From assembly GCA_047921075.1 (NCBI GenBank), contig JBLRWS010000051.1, positions 1-17,285 on the forward strand: a stretch of 17,285 bases of DNA, given 5' to 3'. A program made the position numbers and the translations under genes. The stretch is from JBLRWS01 sp047921075. Its GTDB lineage: Bacteria; Bacteroidota; Rhodothermia; Balneolales; Balneolaceae. Positions 1 to 7,845 of this stretch are shown piece by piece. The notes beneath the pieces are model-generated. The model was not told the DNA's origin. It saw only the letters and a list, made by a program, of their open reading frames with translations, and did not search any database. Position 1 is the stretch's first letter; the number at the start of each line of letters is the position of its first letter.

Positions 1-1529
1 ATGTAACGACGGAGGTATCGGAAGGGGATGCGAACTTTACCAACTATGTAGCCATTGGCAACTCGCTAACAGCCGGGTTTATGGATGCAGCCCTCTATAA
101 TCTGGGCCAACAGAATTCATTAGCTGCGCTTATAAATGAGCAGTTTGTAGCCGTTGGTGGAACCACAACGTTCAACCAACCTGATATCAACTCGGCCAAT
201 GGATTCAACACATCGCTGGCGAACCCCGACCCTCAAACCGGAGCTGTATTGGGCCGCTTTAAGCTCGATACGAATATTCCGGGTCCTTCGCCTGTCATTG
301 GAGGAGACCCCATTCAGCCGTTTACCGGTTTCACCAGCTCACTGAATAATTTCGGTGTACCGGGCGTACAGGTTGGCCAGTTGTTAACCCCCGATACCGG
401 CACCCCGGGTACAGCGGCGTTCAATCCATTTTATGCGCGTTTTGCCTCTTCTCCCGGATCATCCACGATCCTGAGCGATGCTCTCTCTGCGCAGCCCAGC
501 TTTTTCAGCCTCTGGATTGGCAGTAACGATATTTTGGGGTATGCACTGTCGGGTGCAACCAACGATGCGATCTTTACCAGCGAGGCTAACTTTCAGCAGT
601 TTTTTGGCGCTACGGTTAATGCGTTGATGGATAACACCACGGCAAAGGGTGTGGTAGCTGATATCCCACCCGTATTGGCAATACCGTTTTTTCGTGCGGT
701 ACCGTTTAACGCCATCGGGTTCGATGATGAAGACCCGGTTGACCAAGCGACCGTAAATCAGTTGAATGCCGCTTTTGGCGGGTTCAATGCCGTTCTTGAC
801 GGAATTGTGCAATTTCCGGGCCATCCTCAGGACGATGCCGACCGGCGTAAGGTGCAGTACCAGTTTGGTGCCAACCCGATTTTCATCACCGATCCAAATC
901 TGGAAGATGTGGAAAATAAAATGCGGCAACTGGCTCTGCTAGATGACAATTTATCTCAGGAGGACGTAGATCAATTTGTGGCGCTTGGCTGGACACAGGC
1001 TCGGCCGATGGAGCCAAGTGAACTGGTTTTGCTGAGTGCGGCCAACGTGCTCGGTACGCAGGCAGACCCACAAAACCCATTATCCGTGCGAGGTGTGGTC
1101 GTACCATTGCAACCGCAGTTTCATCTTACCAACGAGAATATTCTGGATATTGAAACGAGACGTGCGGGTTTCAATCAAATTATTGAAAATACCGTATCCA
1201 CATTCAATGCAGCGGCAACAGAAACACGGATGGGACTTTATCGGACGAATGTGCCGCCAAGTGCCTTTTTGGATCTGTTTGGTGCCTTGGATGGTCAGTT
1301 GGGTGTCGTTGTGAATGGGGTACGCCTGCAACCCGATTTTTCACCGAATGGCGTTTTTTCCACAGATGGTGTTCATCCGAACGCGAGAGGAAATGCCATT
1401 TTGGCCAACGAGTTTATTCGTGTGATTGAAAGCACATTTAATGCCCAGCTTCCGCGCGTTGATGTGTTGAACCTGCCAAGTGTGCAACTCTGCGCCGGTG
1501 ATTGTGTAAGCCAACTGGGCGGCAGTTAA
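1..1529 (+). CDS. SGNH/GDSL-family hydrolase, 5'-truncated by window edge
   Basis: This is a probable extracytoplasmic esterase/lipase of the SGNH superfamily, incomplete at the left edge; the reading frame starts at base 3. All catalytic blocks can be seen. The block I nucleophile Ser is in GNSLTAG (Ser codon 63-65). The block III motif is IGSND (516-530). The block V Asp and His are in DGVHPN (codons 1365-1367 and 1374-1376). The first in-frame ATG inside the window (81) lies downstream of the nucleophile, so it cannot be the true start; the start and any signal peptide are upstream of the window. The visible part is about 509 codons, long for a single SGNH domain, with a central insert between blocks III and V. 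The C-terminus carries two cysteines four residues apart, which could form a disulfide if the protein is exported. The substrate cannot be told from sequence. The family call is firm; export is inference. Confidence 0.88.
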   Translation, partial: VTTEVSEGDANFTNYVAIGNSLTAGFMDAALYNLGQQNSLAALINEQFVAVGGTTTFNQPDINSANGFNTSLANPDPQTGAVLGRFKLDTNIPGPSPVIGGDPIQPFTGFTSSLNNFGVPGVQVGQLLTPDTGTPGTAAFNPFYARFASSPGSSTILSDALSAQPSFFSLWIGSNDILGYALSGATNDAIFTSEANFQQFFGATVNALMDNTTAKGVVADIPPVLAIPFFRAVPFNAIGFDDEDPVDQATVNQLNAAFGGFNAVLDGIVQFPGHPQDDADRRKVQYQFGANPIFITDPNLEDVENKMRQLALLDDNLSQEDVDQFVALGWTQARPMEPSELVLLSAANVLGTQADPQNPLSVRGVVVPLQPQFHLTNENILDIETRRAGFNQIIENTVSTFNAAATETRMGLYRTNVPPSAFLDLFGALDGQLGVVVNGVRLQPDFSPNGVFSTDGVHPNARGNAILANEFIRVIESTFNAQLPRVDVLNLPSVQLCAGDCVSQLGGS

Positions 1530-1555
1530 TCCGGGATTTCACGTAGGGTACTTAT

Positions 1556-1593
1556 AAAAAACCCCGATTCACCATGGTGAGTCGGGGTTTTTT
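1556..1593. terminator. Bidirectional Rho-independent terminator
   Basis: A run of six A (1556-1561) leads into CCCCGA, then TCACC/GGTGA closing the top of the hairpin, then TCGGGG and a run of six T (1588-1593). The GC-rich stem is essentially perfect, with one T-G wobble pair. The A-run and T-run allow it to act on both strands. It sits between the convergent SGNH hydrolase (+) and Dabb gene (-) and would end both transcripts. Confidence 0.88.
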
Positions 1594-1634
1594 AATGCAA
1601 ATAAGCAGAAAGATGGTTTTAGCTGGTTTTCATC

Positions 1635-1946
1635 TCAGATATCTACCTTGTAATCCACATAAAAGCGCTGCTCGGCCACTTCGCTGATAAACTTTACCGC
1701 TTTTTTGTGATGGGTATTGCGGGTATACATCTGAAAGTCGAGTTCCGTCTCAAAGTCGCAGATCAACACCACATCCAGGCTGTCATCATGATCAGGATTG
1801 ATCTGAATGCCTACCTCTACCGCTTTTATCTCATCGATATTGGTTCTCAGTCCCTCCAGAATCAGTTTCAATTTTTCGGCGTTTTTCTCCTTGGTGGCGC
1901 CGGAGGCCTGGTCTTTTAGTTTCCACATTACAATATGGCGAATCAT
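1635..1946 (-). CDS. Dabb (stress-responsive alpha/beta barrel) domain protein
   Basis: This is a 103-residue single-domain protein of the Dabb family, a dimeric ferredoxin-like fold. It opens with the typical MIRHIVMWKLK strand carrying the conserved His4. A helix and a strand of the form VEVGIQ..DVVLICDFE follow, and then a region with paired histidines (THHKKAV) and a terminal strand. Length and layout match stand-alone Dabb proteins. The biochemical role of most bacterial members is unknown; some relatives are small-molecule cyclases or stress-induced proteins, so no reaction is assigned. It starts 25 bases after the HU-LysM gene on the same strand and is probably the last gene of that operon. 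It ends at the shared terminator near 1556-1593. No cysteine-based or metal site is evident. Confidence 0.85.
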   Translation of the reverse strand: MIRHIVMWKLKDQASGATKEKNAEKLKLILEGLRTNIDEIKAVEVGIQINPDHDDSLDVVLICDFETELDFQMYTRNTHHKKAVKFISEVAEQRFYVDYKVDI

Positions 1947-1971
1947 AGGTTGGTGATTAGATAGGTTGGGA

Positions 1972-3078
1972 TTAATTCAGCTGGCGGCGGGCAAAGGCGA
2001 GGTCGGATGCCGGCGCGGATTGCTCAGCGTCGTTGAGCACAGTTTCGGAAAAGGAAGCTGCCGCCCATAAAAAATAACGCGACTGATCCGGATCGTTGAC
2101 GCGGGTCCATTCGTAAACAGACAAGTACCCGCGGGCAGCCAGCTCCGACTCGTGAGGAGCGAGATTCTCGGCATCATTCAGAATAGGTATCTGCAAATTG
2201 TTGCCGGCAGCAATCTGATTGGGATCGGAAAGCCGGTCTTTGTTCAGTTCATAAATCATGGGCCAGAGGTACGCATCCCCGAGCTGGGTTTCTGCAATAT
2301 TCCAGAGTGTTTCTCCGGAGGGAATTTGAAAACTCTCAGACGCTATGTCGGCCGCTTCATCTGAAGCGGGAGTAACATTATCAGAAGGTGACGCATTATC
2401 TGTTGCAGGAAGAGCGGGAGAGGCCGGGGCTGAACCATTCTCTTCCGGTGCGAATACGGTTTCAGCAGCGGTAATCTGCTCTGGCTGCTGATCGGATGTT
2501 GATGAAGGGAATAGAAAAAAGTTCATCAGCAGAAGAATAATCAGAATCGTAGCTGCAGCGGCTGCTGCGTACCCCCATCGATAGCTGCCGGACTGTTGCA
2601 CCGCTTTTTGAATGTTTCGGGAAGAATCACCGGCACCGGTAGCCGTGGTTTTAGGTGATTGAACACGCAACTTCGGTGTTGAGGGTTGTTCCGGAGAGGG
2701 CACCTCGGAAAGGATCGAATTGGAGTGCTGCTCCGCAGATTCTTTTTTGGCCGGTTTTTGGCCGATCACTTTTACTTCAAGCCCCTCATACGGTGCATTA
2801 ACGGGATCACGAAGTGCTTTGTAGGGTTTAAATACTACCTTATTTTGAGCGGGAATGGTAATCTCTTCGCCGGTCTGGGGATTGCGGCCGGGACGCTCGT
2901 CCATCCATCGTAGTTCAAATTTACCAAACCCGGATATGCTAACCGATCCGTGCGCTTTTAGCCCCGATTCGATCACCGATACCAATTGATGAACAAATGA
3001 GTTTGCCGAATCATACGAATGACCGGTATTGGCCGATATCTGCTCGATCAGCTCCCGAAATGTAATTTTATCACTCAT
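1972..3078 (-). CDS. HU-family DNA-binding domain fused to a membrane segment and LysM domain
   Basis: This 368-residue protein has three parts. Residues 1-92 are a full HU/IHF-type domain with a canonical DNA-clamping arm: SGFGKFELR at 49-57, then GRNPQTGEEI at 64-73, including the arm-tip proline P67. Residues 93-168 are a basic, Ser/Pro/Lys-rich linker. Residues 169-190 form one hydrophobic membrane helix, preceded by SYRW (positive side in). Residues 191-249 are an Ala/Pro/Glu/Asp-rich spacer. Residues 250-298 are a LysM domain (PSGETLWNIAETQLG, then LWPMIYELNKD and ending IAAGNNLQIP). The C-terminal ~70 residues have no recognised domain. The inferred topology puts HU in the cytoplasm and LysM in the periplasm touching peptidoglycan, so the protein could tether the chromosome to the wall. 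It overlaps the upstream HU-like gene by 8 bases, so the two are probably translated together. Domain calls are firm; the tether role is inference. Confidence 0.9.
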   Translation of the reverse strand: MSDKITFRELIEQISANTGHSYDSANSFVHQLVSVIESGLKAHGSVSISGFGKFELRWMDERPGRNPQTGEEITIPAQNKVVFKPYKALRDPVNAPYEGLEVKVIGQKPAKKESAEQHSNSILSEVPSPEQPSTPKLRVQSPKTTATGAGDSSRNIQKAVQQSGSYRWGYAAAAAATILIILLLMNFFLFPSSTSDQQPEQITAAETVFAPEENGSAPASPALPATDNASPSDNVTPASDEAADIASESFQIPSGETLWNIAETQLGDAYLWPMIYELNKDRLSDPNQIAAGNNLQIPILNDAENLAPHESELAARGYLSVYEWTRVNDPDQSRYFLWAAASFSETVLNDAEQSAPASDLAFARRQLN

Positions 3079-3364
3079 CGCCGGGCTCCGTAAATTTTAC
3101 GCTTTCTTTGAGTACAGATGAGGGCGAAAATTGAACCACCCGTTTTGGCGGGGCTAAAATATGCGTTTTGTGATGTGGACTGTACATTTTACGCCCATCT
3201 TTGATCTCCACGTCAAAGGTTCCCAACTCGGGAACAGAAATCCCTTTCTCGTCGAGAAGAGTCTCTTTAATGGCAGATACCGTAGCCTCAACCATTTTTC
3301 TGGTTGTGGTTTTAGGCTGATCCGTCTTTGCGGATAACTTTTCTATGAAATCGGCGTAGTTCAT
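3071..3364 (-). CDS. Divergent HU-family DNA-binding protein
   Basis: This 97-residue HU/IHF-like protein starts at the ATG at 3364. A longer frame exists from a TTG at 3388, but its eight extra residues do not fit the HU N-terminus, while MNYADFIEKL does. Helices 1-2 (residues 1-46) and the turn VPELGTFDV (44-52) match the HU fold. The arm is unusual: the canonical GRNPxTGExI is replaced by GRKMYSPHHKTHIL (57-70), so the intercalating-proline arm tip is altered and DNA binding may differ. The tail VLKESVKFTEPGDE is acidic. Its stop lies inside the start of the HU-LysM gene (ATGAGTGA overlap), which suggests coupled synthesis in fixed proportion. HU proteins act as dimers, so a heterodimer with the HU head of the membrane-anchored partner is plausible but not shown. 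Confidence 0.85.
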   Translation of the reverse strand: MNYADFIEKLSAKTDQPKTTTRKMVEATVSAIKETLLDEKGISVPELGTFDVEIKDGRKMYSPHHKTHILAPPKRVVQFSPSSVLKESVKFTEPGDE

Positions 3365-3394
3365 CACAAATCTTAAGTTTAATATCAATAATAA

Positions 3395-3484
3395 ACGAAA
3401 AATTCGTGAAAAAACTCAATGAGCTGATGTATGAGCATACTTTTGAGTGAAAAAAGTTCCTTTTCTTCACGTTCTGTAAACGTG
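3395..3484. promoter_or_regulatory. Dyad- and repeat-rich divergent control region (HU operon / aconitase)
   Basis: The 187-base gap between the HU operon (-) and aconitase (+) holds several symmetric elements. There is an inverted repeat ACGAA-AAA-TTCGT (3395-3407) and another, GTATG-AG-CATAC (3429-3440). A perfect 6-5-6 inverted repeat, CACGTT-CTGTA-AACGTG, lies at 3468-3484. The 11-mer GTGAAAAAA(C/G)T occurs at 3406-3416 and 3447-3457, 41 bases apart, and a related copy in opposite orientation, TTTTCTTCACG, lies at 3461-3471. These could be operator sites for one or both genes. No confident -35/-10 pair could be picked, and no regulator is known from this sequence. Confidence 0.4.
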
Positions 3485-3551
3485 CAGCCTGATGAACGAT
3501 TTTCTGCCTATAACCCTTTTACTTACAAACAGTTAATCAAACAGACCAATC

Positions 3552-5507
3552 ATGGATACGCCTCTGAATGTTACCCAGAAGCTGATACACTCACACCTAA
3601 TTGAAGGGGAGATGAACCCGGGAAGTGAAATTGGGATACGCATCGATCAAACCCTCACCCAGGATGCTACCGGCACACTTGTGATGTTGGAACTGGAAGC
3701 GATGGGCCTCGACAAAGCCAAGACCGACGTCTCCTGCCAGTATGTGGATCATAATTTGCTGCAGACCGATTTTAAAAATCCGGATGATCATCTTTTCCTG
3801 AAATCGGCAGCCGAGCGGTTTGGCATCTGGTTTAGCCGTCCCGGAAATGGAGTAAGTCATCCCGTGCATACCGAACATTTTGCCAAACCCGGTAAAACGC
3901 AGGCCGGATCCGACAGCCACACACCGGCTTCGGGCTGTATGGGGATGCTATCTCTCGGAGCCGGCGGGCTCGATGTGGCCTTTGCCATAGCAGGCGAGCC
4001 GATGTTTCTAAACATGCCGAAGGTGTTGGGCGTAAAGCTGACCGGAACCATGCCCGAGTGGGTGAGCGCCAAAGATCTGGTTTTGGAAATGTTGCGGCGG
4101 TACGATGTGAAAGGTGCACGAGGTTACGTCATCGAATATTACGGCCCGGCTCTTGAGCAACTTTCTACCATGGATCGCCACGTGATTGCCAATATGGGTA
4201 CGGAGATGGGAGCTACATCCACCGTGTTCCCCTCAGACGGTGAAGTGAAACGATTTTTAACGCAGCAGGACCGTGCAGATGACTGGACGGAGCTGAAGGC
4301 GGATGAAGGGGCGGAGTATGATGCGCATGAAGAGATTGTATTGGATGACCTGGAGCCGCTCATTGCCCTGCCGAGCAGCCCCGGAAATGTGGTGCCGGTT
4401 CGCGAGGTAGCCGGAGAGCCCATCTATCAGTCATACATCGGGTCATCGGCCAATCCGGGGTATCGCGATTTTTGGATCGCTGCGGAAATCGTAAAAGGGC
4501 GGAGGGTAAGCGATGAGGTGAGTTTCGATGTCAACCCGACTTCACGCCAGCTCATCGAAAACATGGTGAAACATGATGTGATGTTCCATCTGGTGCAATC
4601 GGGTGCGCGTATCCATCAGGCCGGATGTAACGGCTGCATCGGAATGGGGCAGGCGCCGGCCAGCGGGCGCAACAGCCTTCGTACTGTGCCACGAAATTTC
4701 CCCGACCGATCAGGCACCAAAGAGGACTCCGTATTTCTGTGCAGCCCCGAAACGGCAGCGGCATCCGCATTGACCGGTGAGATTACGGATCCGCGTGATT
4801 TGCCTGAACGGTTTGGTATCAGCTATCCCACATTCTCCGAGCCGAAGCCGTGGGTAATCAACAAACATATGTTGCTCGCACCTCCCGAAAACGGCCAAGA
4901 AAAAGAGCTCGTGAAGGGGCCAAACATCTCCACGCTGCCTGAATTTGAGGAGTTACGCGATTTTCAGGTGCCCGTATTGCTAAAGATGGGAGACAATATT
5001 TCGACCGATGAAATATTGAAGGCGGGTGCTGAGGTGCTGCCGTACCGGAGTAATATTCCGGAGATCAGTAAATTTTCGTTCATCGTAGTGGATGAAGCGT
5101 TTTACGACCGGGCACTCGAGGCCAACGAAGAGCATGGCGGACATGTGGTTATTGCGGGAGAGAATTACGCGCAGGGATCGAGCCGGGAACATGCTGCAAT
5201 TGCCCCCCGCTATCTGGGTCAGCAGGCAGTAATTGCCAAAAGTTATGCACGGATTGGCTGGCAAAATCTGGTTAACTTTGGCATTGCACCGCTTGAGTTC
5301 ACATCGGATGATGATTATGAGGCGGTTGAGCAGGGAGATATTCTCCGTGTAGAAAACATTCGGGCGCAGCTGAAGAACGGCAACGAAGTGAAGGTGGTGA
5401 ACCATACAAAAAATCAGACTTTTACGGTGGTTCACACGCTTAGTGATCGCCAGCTCGAATCGCTTTTGGATGGGGGAATCATCAACACCTTTAAGAAGAA
5501 AAACTGA
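3552..5507 (+). CDS. acn: Aconitate hydratase, short 'Aquifex-type'
   Basis: This enzyme interconverts citrate and isocitrate in the TCA cycle. At 651 residues it matches the short aconitase class (about 650), not the roughly 750-residue mitochondrial type or the roughly 860-900-residue AcnA/AcnB. Visible motifs are GSDSHTP near residue 120, AGCNGCIGMGQAP with iron-sulfur candidates C359 and C362, CSPETAAASALTG (C397), and a C-terminal swivel domain with GDNISTDEI and the substrate-binding GSSREHAA loop. The usual third cluster ligand lies in a GSCTN motif; here the matching position reads GSSAN (297-301, Ser at 299). Only five cysteines exist: C62, C129, C359, C362 and C397. The gene stands 110 bases upstream of folE and divergent from the HU operon. 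Citrate synthase, the preceding pathway step, lies about 7 kb downstream on the other strand. The aconitase call is firm; the choice of third ligand is open. Confidence 0.93.
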   Translation: MDTPLNVTQKLIHSHLIEGEMNPGSEIGIRIDQTLTQDATGTLVMLELEAMGLDKAKTDVSCQYVDHNLLQTDFKNPDDHLFLKSAAERFGIWFSRPGNGVSHPVHTEHFAKPGKTQAGSDSHTPASGCMGMLSLGAGGLDVAFAIAGEPMFLNMPKVLGVKLTGTMPEWVSAKDLVLEMLRRYDVKGARGYVIEYYGPALEQLSTMDRHVIANMGTEMGATSTVFPSDGEVKRFLTQQDRADDWTELKADEGAEYDAHEEIVLDDLEPLIALPSSPGNVVPVREVAGEPIYQSYIGSSANPGYRDFWIAAEIVKGRRVSDEVSFDVNPTSRQLIENMVKHDVMFHLVQSGARIHQAGCNGCIGMGQAPASGRNSLRTVPRNFPDRSGTKEDSVFLCSPETAAASALTGEITDPRDLPERFGISYPTFSEPKPWVINKHMLLAPPENGQEKELVKGPNISTLPEFEELRDFQVPVLLKMGDNISTDEILKAGAEVLPYRSNIPEISKFSFIVVDEAFYDRALEANEEHGGHVVIAGENYAQGSSREHAAIAPRYLGQQAVIAKSYARIGWQNLVNFGIAPLEFTSDDDYEAVEQGDILRVENIRAQLKNGNEVKVVNHTKNQTFTVVHTLSDRQLESLLDGGIINTFKKKN

Positions 5508-5580
5508 TCGTCCGGCAGTCCGTATCAGTGCGTGATGTTACACACCCGTTATTATGAAATGGTGGCGGGAAACCGTAATT

Positions 5581-5617
5581 TTGAAGTCTTTGAACAGTTA
5601 CAGTAACACTATATAGA
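5581..5617 (+). promoter_or_regulatory. Possible folE promoter / operator
   Basis: The A/T-rich leader of folE carries TTGAAG (5581-5586) and TATATA (5610-5615). The spacing of 23 bases is too wide for a standard pair, so only the TATATA box is suggestive. Between them lies the dyad GTTAC-A-GTAAC (5597-5607). No Shine-Dalgarno sequence precedes the ATG at 5618. If TATATA were the -10 box the message would begin inside the gene, so it may instead be just an A/T-rich initiation region. Confidence 0.2.
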
Positions 5618-6322
5618 ATGAATAAAGACCGAACCATATTGGACGAGGTAACAAATAGCCGGTCTGATGCCGAAGAGATTGGAGACAATCACATCGCAAC
5701 ATCGGTTTCTACACCGCTGCGTGATGATGCATTTGAGCAATCCGACGAGGAAAAAATCGAGCGGATTCAGCATCACTTTTACGAAATCATGCACACACTC
5801 GGCCTCGATATGGAGGACGACAGTTTAAATGGGACCCCATATCGGGTGGCCAAGATGTATGTACAGGAGATATTTAGCGGGCTAAGCCCCGAAACCAAAC
5901 CGATCGCCAAGAAGTTTGGCAACACCTATCAGTACGGCGACATGGTGGTGGTGAAAAATGTAAATGTGGCCTCGTTCTGCGAGCACCACTTTTTGCCGTT
6001 TCTCGGAAAAGCACACATCGGCTACTTTAGTAAAGGCGATGTGATTGGCCTCTCCAAAGTGAATCGGATTGTGGAATATTTCTGTAAACGCCCGCAGGTG
6101 CAGGAGCGGCTAACGCTGCAAATTCTGGAAGAGCTGAAGCATGCTCTGGAAACCGATGATGTGGCAGTCTTTATCGAAAGCAAACATTTCTGCGTATCCA
6201 TACGCGGTATTCAGGATCGTGAAAGCAGTACCGTAACCGCCTCATACAGTGGTGTTTTTGAAGAAGAGACCACCCAGCAGCGTTTTATCGACTATATTCG
6301 CTCACAAACTGAAATGGGCTAA
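5618..6322 (+). CDS. folE: GTP cyclohydrolase I
   Basis: FolE converts GTP to 7,8-dihydroneopterin triphosphate, the first step of tetrahydrofolate synthesis. The protein is 234 residues, a normal length, with a variable acidic N-terminal ~45 residues before the fold. The zinc ligands are visible as C121 and H124 in the CEHHFLPF motif and C192 in SKHFCVSIRGI. The 71-residue spacing between the two cysteines is the same as between Cys110 and Cys181 of the E. coli enzyme. The substrate-loop sequences GLSKVNRIVEYF and the terminal strand TVTASYSGVF are also present. This is the classic zinc type I enzyme, not the unrelated FolE2. It is the first gene of a tight seven-gene run; cysS begins 17 bases after its stop. 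Confidence 0.97.
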   Translation: MNKDRTILDEVTNSRSDAEEIGDNHIATSVSTPLRDDAFEQSDEEKIERIQHHFYEIMHTLGLDMEDDSLNGTPYRVAKMYVQEIFSGLSPETKPIAKKFGNTYQYGDMVVVKNVNVASFCEHHFLPFLGKAHIGYFSKGDVIGLSKVNRIVEYFCKRPQVQERLTLQILEELKHALETDDVAVFIESKHFCVSIRGIQDRESSTVTASYSGVFEEETTQQRFIDYIRSQTEMG

Positions 6323-6339
6323 AACCGCACCAGACACCG

Positions 6340-7845
6340 ATGCCCGACCGTACGGACTTCCCACTTTTTCTTTACAACTCCCTTAGCAAAACCAAAGAGA
6401 AATTTGATCCGCTTCACCCTCCGTTTGTGGGGATGTATGTGTGCGGGCCAACTGTATATGGCGAGCCGCATCTGGGCCATGCCCGGGCCGCCATTACCTT
6501 CGACATCGTGTTCCGCTACCTGAAGCATTTGGGGTATCAGGTTCGCTATGTGCGCAACATCACCGATGTAGGCCATCTCGAAAATGAGGTGGAGGGGACC
6601 GGTGAGGATAAGATCGCTAAAAAAGCGCGCCTTGAAGAGCTGGAACCGATGGAAATTGTGCAGCGCTATACCCTTTCCTATCACAAGGGGATGGATGCGC
6701 TGAACTGCCTGCGCCCAAGTATTGAGCCAACCGCATCGGGACACATCCCCGAGCAGATACGGATTGTGCAGAAAATTTTGGATAACGGCCTCGCCTATGA
6801 GGTGAACGGCACCATCTATTTTGATCTGGATGCGTACAGCAAATCAAATACGTACGGCGAGCTGAGCGGTAAAGTACTTGACGAGTTGCAGGCGGGCAGC
6901 CGCGATACCGAAGGGTTGGATGAAAAAAGAAATCCGCACGATTTTGCGTTGTGGAAAAAAGCATCACCCGAACACATTATGCGGTGGGATTCGCCCTGGG
7001 GCGAAGGGTTTCCCGGCTGGCATGTAGAGTGCTCCACAATGAGTACCAAGTACCTGGGCGAAACGTTTGATATTCACGGGGGCGGGCTGGATTTGCAATT
7101 TCCTCATCATGAAGCGGAAATCGCGCAGTGCAAGGGGGCGCATGGCACCAATCCGGTACGCTATTGGATGCACAACAATATGATCACCATAGACGGTGCG
7201 AAGATGAGCAAGTCGGCCGGGAATTTTATCACCCTCGACCAACTTTTTTCCGGTGATCACGAGTTGCTCGATCAGCCGTACAGCCCAATGGTAGCTCGCT
7301 TTTTGATGCTTCAGTCGCACTATCGCAGTAAAATCGATTTTTCGAACGAAGCACTTAAAGCGGCAGAAAAAGGATATCAGCGGTTGATGAATGCACTGAA
7401 GACAGCCGATTCCATCGGTGAACTGAACAGCGAGCCGGCTCCCGGCGACAATGAATTGCGGGCACTTTGCGACGCCTGCTACGAAAAGATGAGTGACGAT
7501 TTTAATACTGCGCAAGTGCTGGCGGTACTGTTCGAGCTGGCCGGCAAGGTGAACGCTATCGCCAATAAACAGATCGATCGCTCACAGTATTCAACGCAGG
7601 CATTTGAACAGGTAAAACAGACCATGCACACGTTTGCATACGATCTGCTTGGATTGAAAGGAGAGCCGCAGGCCGATCAACATAAAACGGAAGAGTTGGT
7701 GAAGTTGTTGATCGATATACGAAAGCAGGCGAGAGATCGTAAAGATTTTGAAACGTCTGACATTATTCGCGACGAACTTCAAGCCCTTGGCATTCAATTG
7801 AAGGATGGAAAAGATGGCACAACCTTTGAAATGGATCAAACGTAA
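6340..7845 (+). CDS. cysS: Cysteinyl-tRNA synthetase
   Basis: CysS attaches cysteine to tRNA-Cys in the cytoplasm. It is a class I synthetase of 501 residues, slightly longer than the usual 460-ish. The ATP-binding signature HLGH (residues 44-47) and KMSKS loop (288-292) are intact. The zinc site that selects cysteine is complete: C35 (YVCGPTVY), C231 (WHVECSTMS), H256 and E260 (FPHHEAEIA), with the same spacing as the E. coli ligands. The C-terminal helical and anticodon-binding region is present. The gene follows folE by 17 bases with no Shine-Dalgarno sequence. Its 3' end overlaps the start of yidD by about 30 bases, implying coupled translation. Confidence 0.97.
   Translation: MPDRTDFPLFLYNSLSKTKEKFDPLHPPFVGMYVCGPTVYGEPHLGHARAAITFDIVFRYLKHLGYQVRYVRNITDVGHLENEVEGTGEDKIAKKARLEELEPMEIVQRYTLSYHKGMDALNCLRPSIEPTASGHIPEQIRIVQKILDNGLAYEVNGTIYFDLDAYSKSNTYGELSGKVLDELQAGSRDTEGLDEKRNPHDFALWKKASPEHIMRWDSPWGEGFPGWHVECSTMSTKYLGETFDIHGGGLDLQFPHHEAEIAQCKGAHGTNPVRYWMHNNMITIDGAKMSKSAGNFITLDQLFSGDHELLDQPYSPMVARFLMLQSHYRSKIDFSNEALKAAEKGYQRLMNALKTADSIGELNSEPAPGDNELRALCDACYEKMSDDFNTAQVLAVLFELAGKVNAIANKQIDRSQYSTQAFEQVKQTMHTFAYDLLGLKGEPQADQHKTEELVKLLIDIRKQARDRKDFETSDIIRDELQALGIQLKDGKDGTTFEMDQT

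Noticed and set aside
81..1529. SGNH hydrolase starting at the ATG at 81
   Set aside because: The frame is open to the left edge and the catalytic Ser motif (codon 63-65) lies upstream of this ATG, so the gene must begin outside the window.
3365..3388. Longer HU-like protein from a TTG at 3388
   Set aside because: The ATG at 3364 starts exactly at the expected HU N-terminus; the extra residues match nothing.
5505..5530. CTGAT...ATCAG hairpin as an aconitase terminator
   Set aside because: The stem is only five pairs with a long loop and no T-run, so it is not a credible terminator.
6964..7515. Open frame of 183 codons on the minus strand inside cysS
   Set aside because: It is antisense to the conserved zinc and KMSKS regions of cysS.
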